Source: Candidatus Woesearchaeota archaeon (lineage in GTDB: Archaea; Nanobdellota; Nanobdellia; Woesearchaeales; GCA-2687795). Taken from it: a DNA stretch of 40,706 nucleotides. The translations under genes were made by a program, and so were the position numbers. Positions within the stretch are counted from its first letter, which is position 1. Every line of letters starts with the position of its first letter. The notes under the pieces are model-generated. The model was given only the letters and a program-made list of their open reading frames with translations. It made no database searches and had not been told where the DNA came from. Shown piece after piece: positions 1 to 5,891 of this stretch. The stretch is from positions 1-40,706 of the forward strand of contig NZBG01000032.1 in the NCBI GenBank assembly GCA_002687795.1. The letters are read 5' to 3'.

Positions 1-414
1 CTGAAAGCAAAAGAGGTTATCAGCATAGAAGGAGTAGGCTCTGTTAATGTTGGAACTGAAAAACCAAGGGTATTTTATTATGCAAATATCCAAAAGAATG
101 TTAAGAAGTTTTCTAACATTGGAGTAAATCCATTAAAAGAAGGCATTATAATGGGTGTAACCGGCACTATTCTGGTGAGCATGGAAAAGATTCCCTTATC
201 CTGCATATTTGCTGAGACTCATACAGAGCTGCCTGACAGCAAAGCTGCTGCAAGAGTAATTGAAACACTAGACCAGTATCTTGGCCTAAAAGTTGATACT
301 AAGCCATTACTAAAACAGGCTGAAATGTTTGAGAGCAAGATAAAAGGCATATTATCCAAGAGCCAGGAAAGCAAGGATCTGCAGGAGAAGAAGAAGATGA
401 GTTATGTAGGATAA
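1..414 (+). CDS. PAC2-family proteasome-assembly chaperone-like protein, 3' part
   Basis: The frame is open from base 1, so the 5' end lies outside the window; 137 residues are visible. The sequence looks like the C-terminal part of a PAC2-family protein (COG2047/PbaB-like): a glycine-rich segment (GVTGTILVSM) is followed by PLSCIFAETHTELPDSKAA and a helical, lysine-rich tail. Archaeal members of this family are associated with proteasome assembly or act as ATP-independent chaperones; this is family knowledge, not something the sequence proves. The ATG at 151 is internal and is not a likely start, because conserved-looking coding sequence continues upstream. The gene ends in TAA, followed by a repeat-rich gap. 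Confidence 0.7.
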   Translation: MKAKEVISIEGVGSVNVGTEKPRVFYYANIQKNVKKFSNIGVNPLKEGIIMGVTGTILVSMEKIPLSCIFAETHTELPDSKAAARVIETLDQYLGLKVDTKPLLKQAEMFESKIKGILSKSQESKDLQEKKKMSYVG

Positions 415-439
415 ATGCAAATCGGGGATTTGCATTTAT

Positions 440-720
440 TTCCTCCCCACTATCATAGAACTTCTCGCGTGTCCCACCCCTAACAACTGGTTTAGCACTC
501 GTATAACTATATGAATGGTGCTTAGAATATCTCCCAATTCGCACAACTACTAGAGGGCCCACCCCATCACGAGTATTGTTTACTCGCAGAACTGATAAGA
601 AGGTGTTGATGTTTTTCTTGAGTGTCCCTCCCCTAACAATAAGAGTCGCACTCGCACAATTAAGTAGAAAGTGCTTGATGTTGCCAACTAATTCTAAGAA
701 CTACTTAGTATCCCCAAGCC
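440..720. repeat. Four degenerate tandem units of about 68-85 bp
   Basis: The gap between the PAC2-like gene and the next gene holds a decayed tandem repeat. On the + strand an anchor close to GTGTCCCACCCCTAACAA occurs at 469-486 and 622-639, with weaker versions near 554-570 and 706-720. Between anchors a second motif, roughly ACTCGCA-AACT...GTGCTTGATGTT, recurs at 497-530, 582-615 and 650-683. Spacings of anchors are about 85, 68 and 83 bp. No tRNA, CRISPR or convincing protein explains it. On the minus strand the frame stays open through the whole patch, see findings. Confidence 0.55.
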
Positions 721-1315
721 CCAGCTCAGGCCATAATGTTCCCTTCTCTCCCTCTGGGAGATATACAGGTCTCTGTAGGTATGTTTTGATAGCTTCCTGG
801 AACCTGTAGGAATACCTGTAAAGCTCTAGCTTAAATGATTCAAGCTCTTTCTTGAAGATTCTCTTATGAAAAAGCTCATTAAAATTCTTTAAAAACGGAT
901 GGTCTCTCCAGCCGGTGCCGCATTCATGCTGCCAATCCATCTCCAGCCTTGACTCAACGATTATTTCCACTTCTCCCCAGTTTGTGTCAAACTTCTGCCC
1001 CTGGTGCATAACCTCTGTTTTCCTTAAATAAATAACCTTAAAATTTACATTAATTATATACCTATAATACTTATCAACCTCCTTCTTAATTCTCCACCAG
1101 ATCATTACCTCATCCCCCTTCTTTGGCTTTTCCCTGTTTAGGTAATAAGTCTCAGGGAAATCTACGCTGGACCTGCTGACAAGGCCTTCTTCAACAAGCC
1201 AATGGTACATCATCCTATAGAGAAGCTTGAGGTGAAAGTAATCCCTATGCTTAATCCTGAATCTTGCTGCTGGCAAGAATATCCTATCAGAGAAAGTATG
1301 TTTTAAATCAACCAT
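701..1315 (-). CDS. Conserved hypothetical protein, 204 aa
   Basis: An intact 204-residue frame starting at ATG 1315 with an archaeal TATA-like element on the minus strand (TTTAAATAA, bases 1338-1346) about 28 nt upstream, so the mRNA may be leaderless. The protein is rich in aromatic and basic residues (KKGDEVMIWWRIKKEVDKYY, DWQHECGTGWRDHPFLKN) with a probable mixed alpha/beta soluble fold and no membrane segment or signal peptide. I do not recognise the family. The stop is a TAG, beyond which the same frame stays open for more than 90 codons into the repeat patch. Confidence 0.7.
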   Translation of the reverse strand: MVDLKHTFSDRIFLPAARFRIKHRDYFHLKLLYRMMYHWLVEEGLVSRSSVDFPETYYLNREKPKKGDEVMIWWRIKKEVDKYYRYIINVNFKVIYLRKTEVMHQGQKFDTNWGEVEIIVESRLEMDWQHECGTGWRDHPFLKNFNELFHKRIFKKELESFKLELYRYSYRFQEAIKTYLQRPVYLPEGEKGTLWPELGLGDTK

Positions 1316-1337
1316 AGGATTTTATTGTTCTTGAAAT

Positions 1338-1346
1338 TATTTAAAT
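1338..1346 (-). promoter_or_regulatory. TATA box of the 701-1315 gene
   Basis: TTTAAATAA on the minus strand, about 28 nt upstream of the ATG at 1315, the spacing expected for a leaderless archaeal transcript. Confidence 0.45.
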
Positions 1347-1389
1347 CTTTCTTTATGCTTTGCAATCCAGTCCAGGTTCTATTGAGAGC

Positions 1390-1481
1390 ACATAGTAAGA
1401 TTTGAGGATTACATAATAAGGTTTTCTTCTTGTTTTGTCAAAAACTTTATATACTATATGACTACATAATAAGATATTTTG
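1390..1481 (+). promoter_or_regulatory. Three direct repeats (ACATARTAAGRTTTT) in a promoter
   Basis: ACATAGTAAGATTTG (1390-1404), ACATAATAAGGTTTTC (1411-1426) and ACATAATAAGATATTTTG (1464-1481) are near-copies of one another, with starts 21 and 53 bp apart. A TATA-like stretch (CTTTATATAC, about 1445-1454) lies between copies two and three, roughly 25-30 nt before the start at 1479. The layout looks like an operator array; the downstream gene encodes a protein with two helix-turn-helix-like modules, so autoregulation is a reasonable inference. Confidence 0.45.
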
Positions 1482-1994
1482 TCCCAAAAAGAGGAAAAAA
1501 GGCTGCAAATAGAGAAATCTTTCTTAGTTCAGAATAGAGACATCCTTTTGTCAATTCTAAAATCACTTTCTCCTGAAGAAAAAAAAGAGATTATATCTTC
1601 ACTAAAAGAGCAGGTAAAAGAGGAATTCACTGTGCCTATATCTGTTTTCAGGAACAATAAGCTCAGTTGCCTTGAAACAATCGTGAAATACCTAAAGGAG
1701 AACTATGATCTTAAATTAATCAAAATATCAAAGCTTCTTAACAGGAACAGCAAGACAATCTGGGCAACCTATAACAAGGCGGCAAAGAAATTAGCTAAAA
1801 GATTCATTGCTAAGGAAGAAAATATTTCTATTCCTCTATCAATCTTCAAAAGTAGGAAATACAGCGTTCTGGAATCAGTTGTTGGCTATCTCAAGGAAGA
1901 GCATGAGCTCTCTTATCACCAAATCTCAGAATTACTGAACAGGTCTTACAGAACTATTGCCACAGTTTATAGAAGATACAGGTTAAAGAAATGA
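1479..1994 (+). CDS. Double helix-turn-helix DNA-binding protein, 171 aa
   Basis: The protein has two similar halves after a charged N-terminal helix. The first repeat (about residues 48-110) runs FTVPISVFRNNKLS...ISKLLNRNSKTIWATYNKAA, the second (about 115-170) ISIPLSIFKSRKYS...ISELLNRSYRTIATVYRRY. Each ends in a segment with the look of an HTH recognition helix (sigma-like or homeodomain-like, LLNRxxxTI). The start is a TTG immediately after an in-frame TAA; no ATG is available upstream, and a TATA-like element about 25-30 nt upstream fits a leaderless TTG start. It overlaps the next gene by 4 nt (ATGA), so the two are probably co-translated. Role: probable transcription regulator; target unknown. 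Confidence 0.75.
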   Translation: MSQKEEKRLQIEKSFLVQNRDILLSILKSLSPEEKKEIISSLKEQVKEEFTVPISVFRNNKLSCLETIVKYLKENYDLKLIKISKLLNRNSKTIWATYNKAAKKLAKRFIAKEENISIPLSIFKSRKYSVLESVVGYLKEEHELSYHQISELLNRSYRTIATVYRRYRLKK

Positions 1995-3244
1995 AAAACA
2001 AGAACAGATTAGGAATTGGAATGCTCTTGTCAATATTAGTATTATTGATATTTATACCTTTAATCACGTCTTTCTCCGGAAATAACTCAGGGTATAGCAT
2101 ACCTATTGGTTATGAAGGCATAGGAACTGGCGTAGGAGAGAGTATAGGAGGGGTTTCTGTGCCTATAAAGAAGTTTAATGTTGACAGGGATTTACTGAGG
2201 GCTGAATTAAAACAAGGAGAAACAAAAAAAGATAGTCTTGTTATAACCAATGAAGGGGAAACTATTCTGGCATTTAGTATAAATGTAATTGGCTTAGAAG
2301 ATATGATTCTTGTTATGGAGAATGATTTTGTATTGCTGCCTGGGGAGTCTAAAGAAATAACGGTATATCTCTCAGCCAGCGAGAACCAGCCTATAAAGCT
2401 ATACACAGGCAAGCTGCTGGTTACAGCAAACTATGAGATGAAATTGATTGCTGTTATTCTGGATGTCACAAAGAAAAAGCCATTGTTTGATATCAACGCC
2501 AAGGTCCATAATGTCACAAAGAAGGTGCTGAAAGGAGAGGATGTTGAGGCTGATATCACTATGATAAATGTAGGAGATTTCAAAGAGATTGATGTTACAT
2601 TGCATTATGCTGTCCGGGATCTTGATGGAAATACAATCAATTTCAGGGAAGAGACAATGGCTGTAAAAGAGAAATTGTCAATCGCAAGAAGGCTAAGGCT
2701 TCCGGAAGATATTGATTATGGCACATACCTGTTCTATGCTGAGGTCAGGTATGGCAAAGAGAAGGCAATGAGCACTGATGTGTTCGAGGTTGTTGAGGTA
2801 AAGCCTGTTGTGGAAGTAAGGAGGTTTGCAAGAATATTAGACTTTAGAAACTATATCCTGATCATGCTGCTGACCATAATATGCATATTGCTGGGAACAA
2901 TAGCCTATAAATCATCCAGGATATTCATGTTCAGGTTTAGGTATAATGAGTTAAAAAGGGAGACAGCTTCATTAAGCGAAAGGAAGCTTGAGATCAAAAG
3001 GAAGTTCAGGCAGCTAAGGAGCGTTGAAGAAGGAATAAATATAGAGAGGTTCAATACTTTGCTATTAAACATAATTTCGAATGTTAAGGAGAACAGGGTG
3101 GATGAGGAAACCATCAGCAGGTATAATAAACTGGTTGATATCTATAACAAGATAAGGCCCAGCAAGATCAGGAGGAAGGATAAGCTTGAATTGTATAGAA
3201 GAGTTGTGTGGATAAGAAAATATTTGATGAGGTATATAGAATGA
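1991..3244 (+). CDS. Membrane-anchored protein with extracytoplasmic Ig-like region, 417 aa
   Basis: Residues 1-28 form a signal peptide (MKNKNRLGIGMLLSILVLLI). Residues about 60-270 are beta-rich and resemble Ig/NEW3-like domains of archaeal surface proteins (LKQGETKKDSLVITNEGETI is typical). A membrane helix follows at about 287-307 (NYILIMLLTIICILLGTIAY) and then a charged cytoplasmic helical tail. The topology is therefore outside domain, one helix, inside coiled-coil tail, similar in plan to the product of 24488-25924. The start overlaps the stop of the HTH gene (ATGA), and its own stop overlaps the start of the TOPRIM gene in the same way, so all three form one operon. Function unknown. 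Confidence 0.75.
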   Translation: MKNKNRLGIGMLLSILVLLIFIPLITSFSGNNSGYSIPIGYEGIGTGVGESIGGVSVPIKKFNVDRDLLRAELKQGETKKDSLVITNEGETILAFSINVIGLEDMILVMENDFVLLPGESKEITVYLSASENQPIKLYTGKLLVTANYEMKLIAVILDVTKKKPLFDINAKVHNVTKKVLKGEDVEADITMINVGDFKEIDVTLHYAVRDLDGNTINFREETMAVKEKLSIARRLRLPEDIDYGTYLFYAEVRYGKEKAMSTDVFEVVEVKPVVEVRRFARILDFRNYILIMLLTIICILLGTIAYKSSRIFMFRFRYNELKRETASLSERKLEIKRKFRQLRSVEEGINIERFNTLLLNIISNVKENRVDEETISRYNKLVDIYNKIRPSKIRRKDKLELYRRVVWIRKYLMRYIE

Positions 3245-3594
3245 ATGAAAAACAGCTTCAGCTTTTGGAATGGGTTGGTAAGCTTAAAAACACTGATAAG
3301 CTTATCGTTGTAGAGGGCGTTAAGGATAAAAGAGCTTTGGAGAAGTTCGGGATTGAGGATATTATAACCCTCAAGAAAGCAATCTATAAAACAGCCGAGG
3401 ATATAGCAAAGCAGGAGAAAGATTGCATAATACTTACCGATTTAGATAGGGAAGGCAAGAAACTGTATAAAGAGCTAAGCACAAAGCTGCAAGACCTTGG
3501 AGTCAAGGTTGATAAAAGCTTCAGGGAGTTTCTGTTTAGGAAAACAAAGTTAAGGCAAATAGAGGGTTTGAGGAAGTATTTGGAGAAGCTATAA
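3241..3594 (+). CDS. TOPRIM-domain protein, 117 aa
   Basis: A small stand-alone TOPRIM domain, as in the archaeal UPF0292/RNase M5-like group. The acidic motifs are visible: the Glu in IVVEGVKDKRALEKFG and the DxD in IILTDLDREGKKL. These would bind Mg2+ for a nuclease or nucleotidyl-transfer reaction; the substrate is unknown (RNA processing is one option in the family). I chose ATG 3241 because ATGA overlaps the upstream stop, as at the previous junction. A GTG at 3208 in the same frame would add 11 residues lying wholly inside the upstream gene. Confidence 0.8.
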   Translation: MNEKQLQLLEWVGKLKNTDKLIVVEGVKDKRALEKFGIEDIITLKKAIYKTAEDIAKQEKDCIILTDLDREGKKLYKELSTKLQDLGVKVDKSFREFLFRKTKLRQIEGLRKYLEKL

Positions 3595-3598
3595 CATG

Positions 3599-3680
3599 TC
3601 AGAAAAGCAGAGCTTTTCTGAGCATACCAGAGTCGGTGCCGTATCCCCTATCTAAAGGCAGGAGTTTTGGCGCCGACTCT
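3599..3680. other. Two strong hairpins, possible small RNA or terminator
   Basis: Directly after the TOPRIM gene there is a 10-bp hairpin (TCAGAAAAGC / GCTTTTCTGA, 3599-3621) and then a 12-bp stem AGAGTCGGTGCC (3629-3640) pairing with GGCGCCGACTCT (3669-3680) with a single G-U pair and a 28-nt loop. The second stem is much more GC-rich than its surroundings. Archaeal termination usually needs only T-runs, so a stable structured RNA is possible. I could not match it to a known RNA family. Confidence 0.4.
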
Positions 3681-3692
3681 TAGTACAAAAAG

Positions 3693-3703
3693 TTATATAA
3701 ATA
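3693..3703 (+). promoter_or_regulatory. TATA box of htpX
   Basis: TTATATAAATA ends about 22 nt before the ATG at 3725, which fits a leaderless or very short-leader mRNA. Confidence 0.5.
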
Positions 3704-3724
3704 AAGGCTGTTTATTGAGCTATT

Positions 3725-4576
3725 ATGATTAAAAACCAATTAAAGACTGTTGTGCTTTTAGGGTTATTGACAGGTGTTTTGCTCTGGGTTGGCAACCTTA
3801 TGGGCGGGATGCGGGGCTTAACCTTTGCATTATTTTTCGCTATATTGCTCAACTTTGGCTCATACTGGTTTTCTGATAAGATAGTGCTAAGGATGTATAG
3901 GGCTAAGGAGGTCAATGAGGAGAGCGCTCACAGACTATTTAAATTAGTTAAAGAGGTTTCTCATCTTGCTAATATTCCTATGCCTAAGGTTTATATTATT
4001 CCTACAGATAATTCAAATGCCTTTGCTACAGGCAGGGATCCTAAGCATGCAGCTGTGGCATGCACTGCTGGAATACTGAAGCTTATGAATGATGAGGAGC
4101 TTAAGGGTGTTATTGCACATGAAGTTTCACATATCAAGAACAGGGATACTTTAATCCAGGCAGTTGCTGCAACCATTACAGGCGTTATAGCCTATGTTGC
4201 TATGATAGCCAGATGGGGAGCTATTTTTGGCGGCTTTGGAGGAAGGGATAGGAGAGGAGGATCTGGTTTAGAGCTTCTTATGCTTGCGATTGTTACTCCA
4301 ATCATTGCTGCTATTATACAGCTTGCTATTTCAAGGAGCAGGGAGTATATTGCTGATGAAAGCGCTGCTAAGACGCTGCATAATTCTTATGGATTAGCTG
4401 ATGCGCTTGAGAAGTTAGAGCATGATGCAGCAAGGCATCCTATGAGGTTTGGAAGCCCTTCAACTGCGCATTTGTTTATTGCGAATCCTTTTAGCGGGAG
4501 AGGAATGATGAAGCTGCTTTCTACGCATCCTCCACTTCAGGAGAGGGTTAAGAAGCTGAGAGGGATGAGGGTTTAA
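3725..4576 (+). CDS. htpX: Zinc metalloprotease HtpX (M48)
   Basis: Membrane-bound M48 peptidase, 283 aa, normal for HtpX. It has two N-terminal membrane helices (about residues 8-25 and 31-48), the zinc-binding motif HEVSH at 132-136 in the context VIAHEVSHIKNRD, two further hydrophobic segments (about 145-165 and 185-205), and the third-ligand region SREYIADESAAK. HtpX family enzymes cut misfolded or damaged membrane proteins with the active site on the cytoplasmic side. It is convergent with and only 4 bp from the NFACT gene, also a quality-control protein. Confidence 0.93.
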   Translation: MIKNQLKTVVLLGLLTGVLLWVGNLMGGMRGLTFALFFAILLNFGSYWFSDKIVLRMYRAKEVNEESAHRLFKLVKEVSHLANIPMPKVYIIPTDNSNAFATGRDPKHAAVACTAGILKLMNDEELKGVIAHEVSHIKNRDTLIQAVAATITGVIAYVAMIARWGAIFGGFGGRDRRGGSGLELLMLAIVTPIIAAIIQLAISRSREYIADESAAKTLHNSYGLADALEKLEHDAARHPMRFGSPSTAHLFIANPFSGRGMMKLLSTHPPLQERVKKLRGMRV

Positions 4577-4580
4577 TCTA

Positions 4581-5615
4581 TTATTTTATATCTAAGACTA
4601 TCTTCTTATCCTTAGCATTAACCTCTTTCACAATCTTATGCCATTTCAGCTTCTCCTTGATTTCATCCCAGCTGTACTTTTCTTTTGCTTTATTGATATC
4701 CTTGATAATGCTTTCAATCAACTGGTATTTAGAATAAATCAGTTCTGCCTTTTTCCTTGATTCCTGTTCATTCTTTTTCAGCTCCTTAATCTTATCTTCC
4801 TGTGTTTGCAGGATAGCGCTTAGCTTGTCTTTCTGTTTTTGGAACCTTAGTTCTTCAGGGCTTTTGGTTTCTGTTTTGTTGGAGGATTCTATTAAGTTGC
4901 TAAAGGTTTTGAATCCTTTTAAGTCTGGTGTTCTGGTTTTTATGGTTTTGAATGCTGAGAATAATGTGCTGGTTTCTTTTTCTTCCAGGAGTGAGGGCTT
5001 TTTGTTTTTGTCAATGTTTGTTAGAGTACATACTTCTTCAGAATAACTTCCACCTAACCCAATCTCTGTGGCTAAAAAAGTAACCAGCTTGTCTTTCTTT
5101 GTTTTCTTTAAGATTCCAGCCAATTCATTCTCCTTTATCTCAAGGAAATTATATTCTTTTTCAGGATATTTGTATGTTATTCCCTTTTTTATTTCTCTCT
5201 GGCTCCACTTCTGCTGCTCTAACTGGCTGATGATTGTGTAGTTTTCATCGCAGAGGATTATGTTTCCTTTGCTGAAGAGTTCGATGATAAGGATATGGCT
5301 GGTTTCTTTTTCTAGGTGGAACTCAATAATTCTTTCAAAGTTTTTCTGGATTATTTTCCGGATTCTGCAGTTGTTAAGATGCTTTCTCAGGAAAATGGAA
5401 AAGTTAGAGGGCTTTTCAACAGCCTCCTTTTTATCAGCCAGGAATATGAAAGAAGGCAGAATTACCTTAAGATAGCTTTTTCCTTTATTTGGCGTATGAA
5501 GCTGTATATAGAGCTCTTTCTTTGAAGGCTGGTAGATATTGTTTATTTTTGAACCTATTAATATCTTAAGTTCCTTTAGCAGATAATATATGTCCAATGC
5601 TGTGAGTTGGTTCAT
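4581..5615 (-). CDS. RqcH/Tae2-like NFACT protein, N-terminal half only
   Basis: The first about 200 residues match the NFACT-N domain of RqcH/Rqc2/Tae2 (old name fibronectin-binding protein A): start MNQLTALDIYYLLKEL, then the SNFSIFLRKHLNNCRIRKI block and FERIIEF, where many family members have D-R rather than E-R. Residues about 255-325 form a coiled coil that ends in WDEIKEKLKW. The protein stops at 344 aa, while full archaeal RqcH is about 600 aa or more and continues with NFACT-R and NFACT-C. The known family role is binding of stalled 50S-peptidyl-tRNA complexes in ribosome-associated quality control. The second half is not in this window; it may be a split gene or lost. Confidence 0.8.
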   Translation of the reverse strand: MNQLTALDIYYLLKELKILIGSKINNIYQPSKKELYIQLHTPNKGKSYLKVILPSFIFLADKKEAVEKPSNFSIFLRKHLNNCRIRKIIQKNFERIIEFHLEKETSHILIIELFSKGNIILCDENYTIISQLEQQKWSQREIKKGITYKYPEKEYNFLEIKENELAGILKKTKKDKLVTFLATEIGLGGSYSEEVCTLTNIDKNKKPSLLEEKETSTLFSAFKTIKTRTPDLKGFKTFSNLIESSNKTETKSPEELRFQKQKDKLSAILQTQEDKIKELKKNEQESRKKAELIYSKYQLIESIIKDINKAKEKYSWDEIKEKLKWHKIVKEVNAKDKKIVLDIK

Positions 5616-5693
5616 AAGCTATTCTAATCTTCTATAAGTTTAAAAAATTATCTTAAATATATGAAATATTAGAATTAAATGCGAGAGCCGGGA

Positions 5694-5724
5694 CTTTCAA
5701 ACCTGAGGATGTTCCTCAATAATA
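5694..5724 (-). other. tRNA-Gly intron 2, T-loop
   Basis: 31 nt between TTCAAA and the last T of the T-loop. The intron folds as a TGAGG/CCTCA hairpin, and exon TTCAAA pairs with intron TTTGAA, leaving AGT unpaired before the 3' T-stem: a relaxed bulge-helix-bulge. Removing exactly 31 nt restores a 7-nt T-loop TTCAAAT. The exact cut could shift by one T without changing the product. Confidence 0.7.
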
Positions 5725-5745
5725 TTTGAACCCGGGTCTCAACGT

Positions 5746-5788
5746 GTTTGCATAGCAAACATTCCGAAAACCTATGGTTTTCCGCTAT
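5746..5788 (-). other. tRNA-Gly intron 1, anticodon loop (37/38)
   Basis: 43 nt. Exon TTGC can pair with intron GCAA and intron ATAGC with GCTAT, leaving bulges CA and ACA, so a slightly relaxed bulge-helix-bulge forms at the two junctions. Inside are two hairpins, GAAAACC/GGTTTTC and TGTTTGC/GCAAACA. Confidence 0.7.
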
Positions 5789-5891
5789 TGGCAACGTCGA
5801 ATACTAGGCCACTATACTACTCTCGCATAAGGCTATAGAATTCTGTTTTGTTAATAAAGATTTCGGATAAATCCAGATTTTCCTATGCCTA

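Larger units (their letters stand above)
5681..5826 (-). tRNA. tRNA-Gly(GCC) with two introns
   Basis: Reading from 5826 down: acceptor GCGAGAG pairs with CTCTCGC, D-stem GTAT/GTAT (with G-U pairs), anticodon stem CGACG/CGTTG, loop TTGCCA-A (anticodon GCC), variable AGAC, T-stem CCGGG/CCCGG. Exons are 5826-5789, 5745-5725 and 5693-5681, giving a 72-nt mature tRNA without encoded CCA; the next base would be A73. Intron 1 (43 nt) is at the canonical 37/38 site; intron 2 (31 nt) interrupts the T-loop after TTCAAA. A TATA-like CTTTATTAAC lies about 35-45 nt upstream. Confidence 0.9.

Noticed and set aside
299..562. 87-codon minus frame in the repeat patch
   Set aside because: In frame with the 701-1315 gene after its TAG, but built from degenerate repeats and running into the antisense of the PAC2-like gene; kept only as a finding.
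415..720. CRISPR array or DGR variable repeat
   Set aside because: Units are too degenerate and too long for CRISPR, no cas genes are near, and no reverse transcriptase or template repeat is seen for a DGR.
3208..3240. GTG start for the TOPRIM gene
   Set aside because: The added residues lie inside the upstream gene; the ATGA overlap at 3241 repeats the coupling seen at the previous junction.
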